From an uncultured Draconibacterium sp. (lineage in GTDB: Bacteria; Bacteroidota; Bacteroidia; Bacteroidales; Prolixibacteraceae), in assembly GCF_963677575.1 (NCBI RefSeq), contig NZ_OY782038.1:806001-870000 (forward strand): a stretch of 64,000 nucleotides of DNA, written 5' to 3'. Numbering within the stretch: position 1 is the stretch's first letter; the number at the start of each line of letters is the position of its first letter. This document shows, piece after piece, positions 9,057 to 18,657 of this stretch. Below the pieces are notes generated by a model. It was given only the letters and a program-made list of their open reading frames with translations, ran no database searches and was not told the origin of the DNA. Both the position numbers and the translations under genes were made by a program.

Positions 9057-10109
9057 ATGAGCATATTCAAACAAACTAATTACATTCTACTCGTTAGCAT
9101 TGTGCTTTTGTCGTATGCTTGTAGCTCAACAAAGCGGATTATGGTTGAATTTCCGCAAAAGCCAAAAAACGAAATTCCGCAGGATGTACAAAGCCTGCTT
9201 TTGGTGAACCGCACTGTTGATGACAAATACAATGACCTGCCCACCGATTCACTTCAAAAAATATTTTACCAGAAGGATTTTGACCTCGATACCACCATTT
9301 ACGACCTCTCCGCGGTTGATACCTCGTTAAAAGCCCTGGGCGAATTGCTCTTTGAATCCGGCAGGTTTGATTATGTAATTCCGGAAGACCGTTTTCTGAA
9401 AGCTGAGAGAAATGCATTTTTCACCAGTTCGATGAGCTGGCAGGAAGCTAAGGAGCTTTGCGATTTGTACCAGACCGATGCTGTTTTGTCGATGGATCTG
9501 TTTAAAACACGTGTAGCAACAGAACTTGCCGAAGAATCGGTTTTCGATCCGAACGAGGGATTTTTCAGAACGGCAGTTGGTGCAAAAATGGTAATTGTTT
9601 ACAACACACTTTTTCGCGTATACGATCCATACCAGGAAAAAATACTGGCTCGCGAAGTATTTCAGGATACATTGTTTTGGGAAGATTATGCACTTGGCGT
9701 AAGAAGTCTGTTCGCGGATTTTACGCCTGTAAAACAAGCGCTAACAGAAGCAGGAATTGCAGTAGCACTCGACTTTTCGGAAACGATAAGTACCGGATGG
9801 CAGAGCGAATACCGGATAATATTTGATAAAGGAAGTACCGCATTAAAAGAGGCCGCCGCACTTACCGATGACGGCGATTGGACAGACGCAATAGAAGCCT
9901 GGCAAACCATCACCAATCAATCGGGATCGAAGAGTGAAAAAAGCAAGGCATTATTTAATCTTGCTACCGCCTGCGAAATACAGGGAGATATCGACTGTGC
10001 CATTCAGCATGCCCTCGAATCGTACAACACAGCCTACCACCCCATCACTTATCAGTATCTCGAATTGCTTGAAAGCAAGAAAAAACAACAGAAAAACAAC
10101 ACGAAATGA
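9057..10109 (+). CDS. TPR-containing lipoprotein, paralogue 1 (DUF6340-like)
   Basis: The 350-aa product starts at ATG 9057, giving a lipoprotein signal with Cys at residue 22 (VLLSYACSSTK). The middle domain contains DAVLSMDLFKT and RVYDPYQEKILAREVFQDT. The C-terminus carries a TPR-like pair (GDWTDAIEAWQTI ... LFNLATACEIQGD). It resembles what I recall as DUF6340 lipoproteins of Bacteroidota, of unknown function; the family name is from memory. It lies 17 nt after the VWA gene and overlaps the next paralogue by 4 nt, so the set is probably one operon. All three paralogues share the same order of segments. Confidence 0.75.
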   Translation: MSIFKQTNYILLVSIVLLSYACSSTKRIMVEFPQKPKNEIPQDVQSLLLVNRTVDDKYNDLPTDSLQKIFYQKDFDLDTTIYDLSAVDTSLKALGELLFESGRFDYVIPEDRFLKAERNAFFTSSMSWQEAKELCDLYQTDAVLSMDLFKTRVATELAEESVFDPNEGFFRTAVGAKMVIVYNTLFRVYDPYQEKILAREVFQDTLFWEDYALGVRSLFADFTPVKQALTEAGIAVALDFSETISTGWQSEYRIIFDKGSTALKEAAALTDDGDWTDAIEAWQTITNQSGSKSEKSKALFNLATACEIQGDIDCAIQHALESYNTAYHPITYQYLELLESKKKQQKNNTK

Positions 10110-11125
10110 ACCGATTAATCTTATGGACCTTACTTTTACTTAGCACGGTTTCGTGTACGGTATACAAAGATTACCCGATAGAAATTTATACACCCGGCGA
10201 AATTGCATACCCGGCTAATGCTGAAAATGTTGCCATCGTTTACCGTAATTTTAAATACAGCGGCGATACTTTGATTCATTATTATCAGGATGACTTCCGC
10301 CTGAAAAAAGCCAAAAACGATCCGAAAAACCTCGACAGCATTTTGGTTAATTTAAGCATGAGCGAACTGGCGAAAAACTTGAAAGAGAAAAATGCTTTTA
10401 AAGAAATAAGAATCTTCCCCGAGCTTTTCGAGCCACATACAGGCAAAAAACTACCGGCACTAAATATGGAAATGGTGCAGCAACTGGCACAAAAAACAAA
10501 TACCGACCTTGTAATTTCATTGGAGACTTTTTCAGGTTTTTACTCTGAATATTCATCAACCGCGGAAATGCCTACAAAATCAAATGAGGTAATTACCGCA
10601 GCCGTTTGGGCCGTTTACAGTCCGTTTGAGCAACGACTTATTGAGCGAAAAACAATGATCGATACCATTTTCTGGAACGGTTACGATGCAAGCGGAAATT
10701 ATAACCGGAAAGCCAAGTTACCACCACGTATCACCGCCCTAAAGATAGCCTCGCAAATGGTTGGCGAAAATTATTCAAAACGATTTTTTGCTTCGTGGGA
10801 GAATGTGAACAGGATGTATTCTGTTCCTCCACTACCCGATTTTGCGATGGCCGACGAGTACGTACAAAAAGGCGAATGGGACAATGCCATTATGCTTTGG
10901 AATCGCTATGCCGACGACAGCAACGGGAAAATGGCCATTAACGCGCGGTACAATCTGGCACTGGGCTACGAAATGAAAGACGATTTTGATACGGCCGAAA
11001 AATGGCTAAATGCAGCCTTACAAATTGCAACCGACTACCACAGCAAAGAGGAACTGAAAATGATTTTTGAATACCAACAGCTACTTGCTAAAAGAAAAAA
11101 AGATATCTTGCGTTTAAACCAATAG
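10106..11125 (+). CDS. TPR-containing lipoprotein, paralogue 2 (DUF6340-like)
   Basis: The 339-aa product has a lipoprotein signal with Cys17 (LLLLSTVSCTVYK). It shares the layout of its neighbours: an N-terminal domain with NVAIVYRNFKYSGD, a core with TDLVISLETFSGF and WAVYSPFEQRLIERKTMIDTI, and a C-terminal TPR pair (GEWDNAIMLWNRY ... RYNLALGYEMKDD). Its ATG overlaps the stop of paralogue 1 as ATGA, so translation is coupled. It is probably anchored in the outer or inner membrane facing the periplasm. The function is unknown; tandem copies suggest subunits of one assembly. Confidence 0.78.
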   Translation: MNRLILWTLLLLSTVSCTVYKDYPIEIYTPGEIAYPANAENVAIVYRNFKYSGDTLIHYYQDDFRLKKAKNDPKNLDSILVNLSMSELAKNLKEKNAFKEIRIFPELFEPHTGKKLPALNMEMVQQLAQKTNTDLVISLETFSGFYSEYSSTAEMPTKSNEVITAAVWAVYSPFEQRLIERKTMIDTIFWNGYDASGNYNRKAKLPPRITALKIASQMVGENYSKRFFASWENVNRMYSVPPLPDFAMADEYVQKGEWDNAIMLWNRYADDSNGKMAINARYNLALGYEMKDDFDTAEKWLNAALQIATDYHSKEELKMIFEYQQLLAKRKKDILRLNQ

Positions 11126-11196
11126 CAAATGAAACGAGCATGAGAAAGGCTTTCACAGGCGATCTATTAAAAGCATGCGAGTTCCATCTTATTCTG

Positions 11197-12408
11197 ATGA
11201 AAACAAACAATTTTAATAAGAAAAATCGCCCTCTTTTTGTATATGGCGTTTTAATGCTTTTTGTTTTAGCAAGTTGTAATACGCTATATAATACAAAAAC
11301 TATTGATATCGAAATTGTTGAGCCATCAACGATGAGTGTTGCCTCAAAATTCAGAAATATTGCTGTTCAGTACAACAATGTTAACTGCTCGCCAAACAAG
11401 TATTTAAACCAGTACGAAGAATTTGGGAAGCAAAAAACGGAAGAAGAAAACTCGGACAGCATTGCCTCGCATATTTATTTTGAACACTTTATTTCGGAGA
11501 TAAACAACCAGGCATTTTTCGATACGTTATTTGCCTTGAACGAGCGCAATTATTCAACAAGCAGAATTGCTGACACAATTAATTACGCACCCTATTTTCG
11601 CGAAGATTCAGCAACACGTATAACAATGTCGCCCCAACAAATTAACGTGCTAAATTCAAGCTATTTTCTGAAAAGCAATACAACACCGGTTCGTCCAAAA
11701 ACCGATTCACTGATGATACATCAGCAATTTGGATTGTACACTCTCAAGCAACTTCAAAATATTCGCAATAACACCGGCGCCGACCTGTTACTTTCGCTCG
11801 ATTATTTTGGAGCAAGTGATGGCCGTTATTTCGATCGTCGCTTAGAAATAGGTAACGAGCAGGTTACCAACTGGACACAGTGGAGCTTTTACGATCTAAT
11901 TGACATGGAATATGTGTTGGCATATTCGAAACTCGACACGATTAGTTGGATGGAGTATTCGCTTAGCCAGAATAAAGCGTCTGACGTTTTACCTCCCCGC
12001 ACCGACGCCATTTATAATGCAGCAGAAATATCGGCAGAGAATTTTGCGCGAACAATTGCTCCTCACTGGGTGCAGGTACAGCGAATGTATTACTCTTCAG
12101 GACATGTGGAGCTGCAACAAGTCGACGAACTCGTTCAGAACGGCCAATGGCTCGCTGCAGCCGAGCTATGGAACAAACAGCTTAAAAACAAAAATCAGAA
12201 CATTGTTGCAAAATGTATGTACAACCTTGGTTTGGCTTGCGAAATGGAAGGTGACCTGGAAGCTGCTTTGGGATGGGTAGTTGAATCGTATCATATTTTC
12301 GGGCCAAAGAATGAACTTCATGCAGAAAATTGTATGGAGTACATAAGGGTATTGAGTACCCGGCAAGCCGACATAAAATTACTAAAGCGGCAATTTAGAG
12401 ATCAGTAA
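11197..12408 (+). CDS. TPR-containing lipoprotein, paralogue 3 (DUF6340-like)
   Basis: The 403-aa product is taken from ATG 11197 so that the signal peptide ends at Cys27 (LMLFVLASCNTLY). It is longer than its two neighbours because of an insertion after the N-terminal strand region (about residues 80-165). The core DLLLSLDYFGASDG and C-terminal TPR pair (GQWLAAAELWNKQ ... MYNLGLACEMEGD) match paralogues 1 and 2. It is the third of three tandem copies and is followed by a hairpin that may end transcription. Confidence 0.75.
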   Translation: MKTNNFNKKNRPLFVYGVLMLFVLASCNTLYNTKTIDIEIVEPSTMSVASKFRNIAVQYNNVNCSPNKYLNQYEEFGKQKTEEENSDSIASHIYFEHFISEINNQAFFDTLFALNERNYSTSRIADTINYAPYFREDSATRITMSPQQINVLNSSYFLKSNTTPVRPKTDSLMIHQQFGLYTLKQLQNIRNNTGADLLLSLDYFGASDGRYFDRRLEIGNEQVTNWTQWSFYDLIDMEYVLAYSKLDTISWMEYSLSQNKASDVLPPRTDAIYNAAEISAENFARTIAPHWVQVQRMYYSSGHVELQQVDELVQNGQWLAAAELWNKQLKNKNQNIVAKCMYNLGLACEMEGDLEAALGWVVESYHIFGPKNELHAENCMEYIRVLSTRQADIKLLKRQFRDQ

Positions 12409-12425
12409 GTTTCGAATTAGAAATG

Positions 12426-12471
12426 GGTTAAAAGAAAAGAGGGAAACCACTGTTTCCCTCCATATTTAACC
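12426..12471. terminator. Hairpin between convergent genes, likely bidirectional terminator
   Basis: GAGGGAAAC (12439-12447) and GTTTCCCTC (12452-12460) form a perfect 9-bp stem with loop CACT. An outer pair GGTTAAA (12426-12432) / TTTAACC (12465-12471) can extend it. It sits between the convergent lipoprotein and cvfB genes. The U-tract is weak on both strands, so termination is likely but not certain. Confidence 0.55.
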
Positions 12472-12560
12472 AAAAATCACAACATGAAAATATTGTTGTT
12501 TAAATTTAGAACTTATTGTTGTAAAGTTCCAAATTCAAACTTATGTTTTAAAAAAGGAAT

Positions 12561-13397
12561 TTAGCTTTTTAACATTTTAATCCCGTCAGAAACGAAAGTT
12601 ATCAATCGTTTTTTATACAATCCGCCAATCGCCTTTTTAAAGTTTTTCTTACTAATACCAAACATGGCTTTTATCATTTCCGGCGATGATTTATCCGACA
12701 CGGCCATAAAACCATTATTTGCTTCTAACTCCGCCAAAATCTTTTCCGAAATAGCATCAACTTTTTCGTAACCAGGCTCCTCCAGCATCAAATCGATCTT
12801 TTCATCGCTTCTTATTTTAGCAATGTAGCCTTTTGTTTGGCTGCCAATTTCCAACGTACGAAATACCTGGTTTTTATAAAGCATTCCGGTGTGCTCCAGA
12901 TTCACAATCGCTTTATAACCGAGATCTGTTTCTTCCAAAATAATCAGGCTAACCTCCTGACCGTTGGTATATTCAGGTGGTGTATTATCCAGAAACTTAT
13001 GCAGCTTTGCCGAGGCCACAACGCGATTTGTCAATAGGTCGAGATAAATGTATACCCAGTAACTGTTTCCTTCCTGCATTTTAATGCGCTGTTCGCTAAA
13101 CGGAACCAACAAATCTTTTGCCAGTCCCCAATCGAGAAATGCGCCAAATTTGGCTGTAGCTTTTACGGTTAAACGGGCAAACTCTCCAACCATTGCCAAA
13201 GGCTTCTCGGTTGTGGCAACTAAGCGGTCTTCCGAGTCGGTATAAACAAAAACCTCCGCAGTTCCCTGTTCTTTCATTTCTTCCTCAACATACTTTCGCG
13301 GCATTAAAATCTCGCCATGTTCACCACCGTCGAGGTATACACCGTTGTCTGTTTCCCTGAGAATTTCCAGGGTATTAAATTTTCCTATTTCTGCCAT
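12561..13397 (-). CDS. cvfB: CvfB-like S1 RNA-binding protein
   Basis: The 278-aa product starts at ATG 13397 (MAEIGKFNTLEILRETDNG); a TTG five codons upstream would overlap recN and is less likely. The first half has tandem S1-like OB folds, with FGAFLDWGLAKDLLVPFSEQ as the family hallmark and GYIAKIRSDEKIDLML in a later repeat. The C-terminus (MIKAMFGISKKNFKKAIGGLYKKR) is the winged-helix end of the family. CvfB/YitL proteins bind RNA and influence gene expression and virulence in Gram-positives; the role in Bacteroidota is undefined. It begins 11 nt after recN and probably shares its transcript. Confidence 0.9.
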   Translation of the reverse strand: MAEIGKFNTLEILRETDNGVYLDGGEHGEILMPRKYVEEEMKEQGTAEVFVYTDSEDRLVATTEKPLAMVGEFARLTVKATAKFGAFLDWGLAKDLLVPFSEQRIKMQEGNSYWVYIYLDLLTNRVVASAKLHKFLDNTPPEYTNGQEVSLIILEETDLGYKAIVNLEHTGMLYKNQVFRTLEIGSQTKGYIAKIRSDEKIDLMLEEPGYEKVDAISEKILAELEANNGFMAVSDKSSPEMIKAMFGISKKNFKKAIGGLYKKRLITFVSDGIKMLKS

Positions 13398-13408
13398 GAG
13401 TGAATTTG

Positions 13409-15064
13409 TCAAATGCGCAACAGTTCTTCCGCTGCTTTAATAGTTGTTTCCGTAAGATTTTCGCCTCCTACCATTTTTGCCAGCTCTTCCACCCTTTCGG
13501 CGGCATCAAGCGCTTTAATCGAAGTAAAAGTTTTGCCCTTTTCTTCAAATTTGTACACCCTGAAATGCGTATCGCCTTTAGCGGCAATTTGTGGCAAGTG
13601 AGTAATATTTATAATCTGAGTATTGGCCGAGAATGATTTAATAATCGTTCCCATTTTAAGTGCAATTTCGCCAGACACACCAGTATCAATTTCATCAAAT
13701 ACGATGGTTGGCAGTGCTTTTGAGTTACGAAGCAGGTTTTTAATGGCCAGCATCAACCGCGACATTTCACCGCCAGACGCAATTTTCGAGATCTCATCCG
13801 GTTCGGAATCAGGGTTGGCACTAAACAGGAACGCAATCTCATCTTTTCCTTCAGGCTGAAAATCTTCCAAATAATTATGCACAACCTGCAATCTGGCCTT
13901 TGTCATTCCCAACTGGTTTAAATCGCCAACTACCGAACTCTCGATTTTTTTGAAAGCCCTTTGCCGCGTTTTACTTAAAGTTTGTGCAAGCTTCTCAAGT
14001 TCTGCTTTCTGACCTGCCAGTTTATTTTTCAAGGCTTCTATCTCATCCTCGTAGCCCACTGCCTTATTTATTTTCTGATCGAACTCGTCGCGCAAAGTAA
14101 TTAACTCGGCTACTGTTGCCACATGATGTTTTTGTTGCAGCGAATACAATAAATTCAACCGATCATTTACCTCTTCAATCCGGGCCGGATTAAACTCAAC
14201 GCGTTCAGCCAACATTTCCAGCTCCTGGTGAATATCGCTCAACTCAATTGCTGCACTTTCCAAACGCTCAGCAAAACTTTCAGCGTCTTTCAGGTAGCCT
14301 GTAACCTTGTTTAGCGTACGATGGCCGTCTTTTACGCCCTGTAACACCGAGAATGTTTCATTATCCAGCAAAGCCACCGTTTCGGTAAGTGCTGTTTTAA
14401 TTTCTTCGGCGTGGTTTAATTGTTCCAGCTCCGACTCCAAATCTTCCTGTTCGGTTTCTTCCAACCTAGCTTCTTCAAGCTGCGTATACTGAAACTGGAA
14501 ATAATCCAAATCTGCCTGCGCCTGCTCTGCATTTTCCTGCAGTTTTTCAAGCTCCTTTTTGGCGCTTTTGTAGGCTGCAAACTGAGTTTTATACTTTGCT
14601 AGAGCCTCACCGGCACCAGCAACAGAATCAACTAAATTGAGCTGAAATTTCTGGTTGCTTAACTCCAGATTTTGGTGTTGCGAATGGATATCGATCAGCT
14701 GCAAACCCAGTTCACGCATTATTCTCAGGTTAACAGGAGTATCATTTATAAAAGCCCGGGATTTTCCTGAAGGCGTAATTTCGCGTCGTAAAATTGTGGA
14801 AGTATCGTAATCCAGATCATAAGTCTCAAAAAATCGTTTTACCGGATAGTTGCTTACTTCAAACTGCCCTTCAACAATGCACTTTTTATCCTTCTCTTTC
14901 AGCACTGAGAGATCGGCCCGGTTACCCAAAATCAAACTTAAAGCACCCAAAATAATCGACTTACCGGCACCGGTTTCACCTGTAACCGTATTCAAATTGG
15001 CATGGAAATTAACCTGCAATTTATTTATGAGTGCGTAATTCGAAATGGATAATCTGGATAGCAT
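13409..15064 (-). CDS. recN: DNA repair protein RecN
   Basis: The 551-aa product has the usual RecN length and layout. Walker A GETGAGKS is at residues 29-36, a long coiled coil fills about 150-360, the ABC-type signature ASGGEMSRLMLAIK follows, and Walker B is IVFDEIDTGVSG. RecN is an SMC-like ATPase recruited to double-strand breaks and acts in RecA-dependent repair in the cytoplasm. It is part of the block bamD - omega - coaBC - DUF4835 - recN that is common in Bacteroidota. Confidence 0.97.
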   Translation of the reverse strand: MLSRLSISNYALINKLQVNFHANLNTVTGETGAGKSIILGALSLILGNRADLSVLKEKDKKCIVEGQFEVSNYPVKRFFETYDLDYDTSTILRREITPSGKSRAFINDTPVNLRIMRELGLQLIDIHSQHQNLELSNQKFQLNLVDSVAGAGEALAKYKTQFAAYKSAKKELEKLQENAEQAQADLDYFQFQYTQLEEARLEETEQEDLESELEQLNHAEEIKTALTETVALLDNETFSVLQGVKDGHRTLNKVTGYLKDAESFAERLESAAIELSDIHQELEMLAERVEFNPARIEEVNDRLNLLYSLQQKHHVATVAELITLRDEFDQKINKAVGYEDEIEALKNKLAGQKAELEKLAQTLSKTRQRAFKKIESSVVGDLNQLGMTKARLQVVHNYLEDFQPEGKDEIAFLFSANPDSEPDEISKIASGGEMSRLMLAIKNLLRNSKALPTIVFDEIDTGVSGEIALKMGTIIKSFSANTQIINITHLPQIAAKGDTHFRVYKFEEKGKTFTSIKALDAAERVEELAKMVGGENLTETTIKAAEELLRI

Positions 15065-15169
15065 AATGACAAAAGATCTTCATTAATAATTTCTTTGGCT
15101 AAAATAACCAAAATGAGAACACAGAATTACATTCTGGATAAATTGGGGATATCTTTTTAAATGATAGGG

Positions 15170-16081
15170 TTAGAAGCCTTCGTTTTCGTTGATCTTCTCG
15201 TATTTTCTACCGTTTGAAGGATCAACCTCATTTAAAATGGCCAATACTCGATTTCGCTCATCAGGGAATGATTTTGAAAAAACATTGACCAGTTCATCGG
15301 CTTTGGCATCAAAAAACATCTGAAGAATATATGTAGACGGACGACGGCGGAATACTTTCTGAATATCGCGCAGTGCTTCTGCTATGTTTGCACGACCTTC
15401 TTCTAACCTGTCCGACATTAAGTCCAATCCGTTACGATGATAATTATACATACACGTGCGGAACGATGAGTATGATTTATTTAATACATTCTCGATTAAC
15501 CAGTAGCGATTTCTTTCACTCTCAAAAGCTTTCCAACCGCGTTCGCGTGCATTCTGTGAATTATTTACAATCGCCTGTGCTTTCTGAAAATATTCTGTTC
15601 CACCTTCTTCAGAAAAAGTATCATAATCAAAACCCAGAATCACATAGGCATAAAACGCCATAATGTTGGTCAGGTTGTCGCGATTCGAAGTTTCGTTAAA
15701 CTCCAGCGGTTGAAACTCAACATACTTACAATGGAAATCATTGTCTTTAATATTCAGTACTGTTGAGGTGTAACTGGAATTAAATATCGGGCGCGTCAAC
15801 TGAACCTGTATAGACCCTTTAAACTCATCGGCAGAAATCTGTTCGTCGAGACGGATTAGAATATTACATCTGATTTTTTCATCGTAACTGTACACATGAT
15901 CAGTCCATTTTCGGTTATTCATAAAATCATACAGGTCAGACTGCATGGTTCGGAACAGGTTTTGGTTAGCCCCCTGAATTCCTCGTGCCGAAACGGTTAC
16001 GTTACAACGAAGTTCCTGAGTTACACCTTCACCAACGAAAATAAACAGAAATAAAAGCGCTATTACTATTTGCTTTATCAT
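15170..16081 (-). CDS. DUF4835 family secreted protein
   Basis: The 303-aa product has a signal peptide (about residues 1-21, cut before QELRC). The opening ELRCNVTVSARGIQGANQN and the FYAYVILGFDYDTFSEEGG block are typical of DUF4835, a Bacteroidota-specific periplasmic family. I recall some databases linking it to the type IX secretion system (PorD), but I am not sure enough to give the symbol. It starts 4 nt downstream of coaBC, and its conserved place beside recN and coaBC supports the assignment. Confidence 0.87.
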   Translation of the reverse strand: MIKQIVIALLFLFIFVGEGVTQELRCNVTVSARGIQGANQNLFRTMQSDLYDFMNNRKWTDHVYSYDEKIRCNILIRLDEQISADEFKGSIQVQLTRPIFNSSYTSTVLNIKDNDFHCKYVEFQPLEFNETSNRDNLTNIMAFYAYVILGFDYDTFSEEGGTEYFQKAQAIVNNSQNARERGWKAFESERNRYWLIENVLNKSYSSFRTCMYNYHRNGLDLMSDRLEEGRANIAEALRDIQKVFRRRPSTYILQMFFDAKADELVNVFSKSFPDERNRVLAILNEVDPSNGRKYEKINENEGF

Positions 16082-16084
16082 ATG

Positions 16085-17287
16085 CTAATGGTTCAATTCT
16101 ATAATTTTTGCTACGATATCTTTTGCTACCTCAGCTTTATCTTTTAACTCAAAACCGGTTTGTTTATTGCCCTTTTCAATAATCGATATTTTATTCGTAT
16201 CAACACCAAATCCGGCTCCTTTGTCCTTCAACGAATTCAGCACAATAAAATCGAGGTTCTTTTTCACAAGTTTACTCTCAGCATTTGCCAGTTCATTGTT
16301 GGTTTCAAGGGCAAAACCGACCAAAAGCTGCTTGTTGGTTTTTAGTTTACCTAATTCGGCAGCGATATCTTTTGTTGGTTGCAATTCTATATGCCAGTTT
16401 TCTTTGCCGCGTTTTGTTTTTTCATCCTCCTTTTTGGCAGGAGTAAAATCGGCAACTGCAGCGCACATTATTGCACCATCGGCACTTTTAAAGTGCTCAA
16501 CAGATACCTGGTACATCTCTTCGGCTGATTCAACCGGAACAACTGTTACACCCAGTTTCTTTGTCGTTACGGAAACAGGTCCGGATACCAAAGTTACGTC
16601 GGCACCTTGTTCGGCCAATTCTTCAGCAATGGCATAACCCATTTTTCCTGAAGAATAATTACCGATAAAACGAACGGGATCGATTTTTTCGAAAGTAGGA
16701 CCGGCAGTTACCAGGTAGGATTTATTCAGAAGTTTTTTTTTTACTCCGAGCTGATGAATAACTGCTTCGAGAATTTTTTCAGGTTCTTCCATCCTGCCCT
16801 TGCCAGTTAAACCGCTGGCTAATTCTCCTTCTCCGGGTTCAACAATAATATTCCCGTATTCTTTCAGAATTGAAATATTCCGCTGTGTTGAAGGATGTGC
16901 AAACATATCGAGGTCCATGGCAGGTGCCACCATTACCGGGCACTTCGCCGAAAGATACGTTGTGATCAACATATTATCGGCAATTCCGTTGGCCATTTTT
17001 CCCATGGTTGATGCAGTTGCCGGAGCAATAACCATTACATCGGCCCACAATCCCAGGTCAACATGGCTGTTCCATGTACCGTCGTTTGCACCAAAAAACT
17101 CGCTAACAACAGGTTTGTCCGACAATGCTGATAAAGTTACGGGTGTAATAAATTCTTTTCCGGCAGGTGTTATTATAACCTGCACTTCGGCACCCTCCTT
17201 TATAAAAAGCCGAAGAAGCATTGCTGCTTTATAAGCTGCAATACTTCCTGTTATTCCGAGTATAATATTTTTTCCTTTGAGCCTCAT
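16085..17287 (-). CDS. coaBC: Bifunctional phosphopantothenoylcysteine decarboxylase / phosphopantothenate-cysteine ligase
   Basis: The 400-aa product makes 4'-phosphopantetheine for coenzyme A in two steps. Residues 1 to about 185 are the FMN-dependent CoaC decarboxylase (ITGSIAAYKAAMLLR, NSHVDLGLWADVMVIAPATAST, and APAMDLDM in the substrate clamp). The rest is the CoaB ligase (LVTAGPTFEKIDPVRFIGN, SSGKMGYAIAEELAEQGA, AAVADFTPAKK). The length is normal for the fused enzyme. Confidence 0.97.
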   Translation of the reverse strand: MRLKGKNIILGITGSIAAYKAAMLLRLFIKEGAEVQVIITPAGKEFITPVTLSALSDKPVVSEFFGANDGTWNSHVDLGLWADVMVIAPATASTMGKMANGIADNMLITTYLSAKCPVMVAPAMDLDMFAHPSTQRNISILKEYGNIIVEPGEGELASGLTGKGRMEEPEKILEAVIHQLGVKKKLLNKSYLVTAGPTFEKIDPVRFIGNYSSGKMGYAIAEELAEQGADVTLVSGPVSVTTKKLGVTVVPVESAEEMYQVSVEHFKSADGAIMCAAVADFTPAKKEDEKTKRGKENWHIELQPTKDIAAELGKLKTNKQLLVGFALETNNELANAESKLVKKNLDFIVLNSLKDKGAGFGVDTNKISIIEKGNKQTGFELKDKAEVAKDIVAKIIELNH

Positions 17288-17304
17288 AAAAGGGCATCAA
17301 AAAA

Positions 17305-17640
17305 TTAGATGCGTTTTTTGTTCTCGCGCGTTGGATTACGATGATAGATTTCACCTTCTTTTAATTCTTCAAACGCAATAAGAGTTGGTTTTGGCAAACG
17401 CTCGTAAAATTTAGAGATCTCGATTTGTTCTCTGTTTTCAAAGATTTCCTCCAAATTGTCGGTGTACGAAGCGAATTCCTGCAATTTTTGGTTAAGCTCT
17501 TCTTTTAATTCCGACGAAATTTGATTTGCTCTTTTAGCAAGAATCATTACGGTTTCGTAAATATTTCCGGTTTCCTGAGTTAATACTTCAAGGTCGCGCG
17601 AAATAGTTGACGGAGCTGCTTTTGTTTTCTTGTAATCCAT
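17305..17640 (-). CDS. rpoZ: RNA polymerase omega subunit, Bacteroidota type (RpoZ/Rpb6-like)
   Basis: The 111-aa product matches the divergent omega family of Bacteroidota: AAPSTISRDLEVLTQETGNIYETVMILAKRANQIS is the core that binds the beta-prime subunit, here split over about residues 8-43, followed by an acidic linker. Omega helps assemble and stabilise RNA polymerase. It lies 3 nt from bamD and 17 nt from coaBC, in the order usual for the phylum. Confidence 0.88.
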   Translation of the reverse strand: MDYKKTKAAPSTISRDLEVLTQETGNIYETVMILAKRANQISSELKEELNQKLQEFASYTDNLEEIFENREQIEISKFYERLPKPTLIAFEELKEGEIYHRNPTRENKKRI

Positions 17641-17643
17641 ATT

Positions 17644-18468
17644 CTAATTAATGTTTAAATCTTCTTCTTTATAATTTAATATCTCAGAGGCTTTTTCGTA
17701 AAATTTATCTACCTCCTTTTTGTGTTCACTGTCGGGATATTCGTCGATAAACGAGAAATATTCGTCGAGTGCATTTGTATATCGCTCGTTTTGTTTATCA
17801 ATAACACTTTTGGAAGCCAATAAGTATTTTGCTTTTAACAACATATATTTCAGTTCTTCGCGATATTTACTGTCAGGATATTTTTCCAAACTATTTCCTA
17901 ACGCAATTACCGCAGCTTTGTATTGCTCAAAATCATAGTACAATTTAGCACTTAAATACGATTTATATACCAATTTATCTACCATTTCGTCGATTAAGCG
18001 GTTGGCTTCGTCAACACGGTCGCTATACGGATACAAGTTAATGTATAACTGCAACGCATCGATAGCCTCTTGCGTTACCTGTTGGTCGAGCCTTGGTTTT
18101 GGCGACAATAAATAAGAACAGTACCCAATCATAAATTGTGCCTCCTCAACATAGTCGCTTGTTGGAAATTCTTTTACCAACGACTTAAAATAATGACCTG
18201 CCATTAAATAGTCTTTCTGACCGATCATACTTTTAGCATAGTAATAATAAATTTTGTCGGCTCGTGAGGTTCCTCGGTAAATATTCACCAATTCTCTGAA
18301 GAGTGTTGCTGAACGTACATATTCCCCGTCTTCGTAATACTCAACAGCCTTTTTGTATTTAAACTCGTAGTCGGTACTTTTTACAATTTTGTTATAGTCT
18401 CCGCACGAAGCTGTAATCAATAAAATGGCTAGTAATCCAATCCCCAAAAATCTCATTTTCATAAACAT
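17644..18468 (-). CDS. bamD: Outer-membrane assembly lipoprotein BamD
   Basis: The 274-aa product has a lipoprotein signal (LLAILLITASCGDYNK, Cys22 from the first ATG) and tandem TPR helices (AVEYYEDGEYVRSATLFREL, DYLMAGHYFKSLVKEFPTS, and so on). BamD is the essential lipoprotein of the BAM complex that inserts beta-barrel proteins in the outer membrane. Three ATGs (18468, 18462, 18456) are possible starts. A TAnnTTTG-type -7 element on the minus strand at 18473-18480 lies very close to them, which favours one of the later two. Confidence 0.93.
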   Translation of the reverse strand: MFMKMRFLGIGLLAILLITASCGDYNKIVKSTDYEFKYKKAVEYYEDGEYVRSATLFRELVNIYRGTSRADKIYYYYAKSMIGQKDYLMAGHYFKSLVKEFPTSDYVEEAQFMIGYCSYLLSPKPRLDQQVTQEAIDALQLYINLYPYSDRVDEANRLIDEMVDKLVYKSYLSAKLYYDFEQYKAAVIALGNSLEKYPDSKYREELKYMLLKAKYLLASKSVIDKQNERYTNALDEYFSFIDEYPDSEHKKEVDKFYEKASEILNYKEEDLNIN

Positions 18469-18635
18469 GGCGCAAAAATATACTTTTTTTAATTAATTGA
18501 AACGAATTAACCCTCAAAATTTAAGGAATTTACAGCTTTTGCCAAATATGTTATTTCACTCATTAACAAATGCATAGATATAATCCCTCGAATTATGGTC
18601 TGTGAAAATAGGTCATATTTCTTAGGTTAAGTTGA

Positions 18636-18657
18636 TGTGTTAGTATTATTTAACACA
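18636..18657. promoter_or_regulatory. Inverted repeat next to the spt -33 element, possible operator
   Basis: TGTGTTA (18636-18642) and TAACACA (18651-18657) form a perfect 7-bp dyad with an 8-nt spacer. It directly abuts the TTTG at -33 of the serine palmitoyltransferase promoter, where a repressor or activator could act. No regulator gene is adjacent. Confidence 0.4.
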
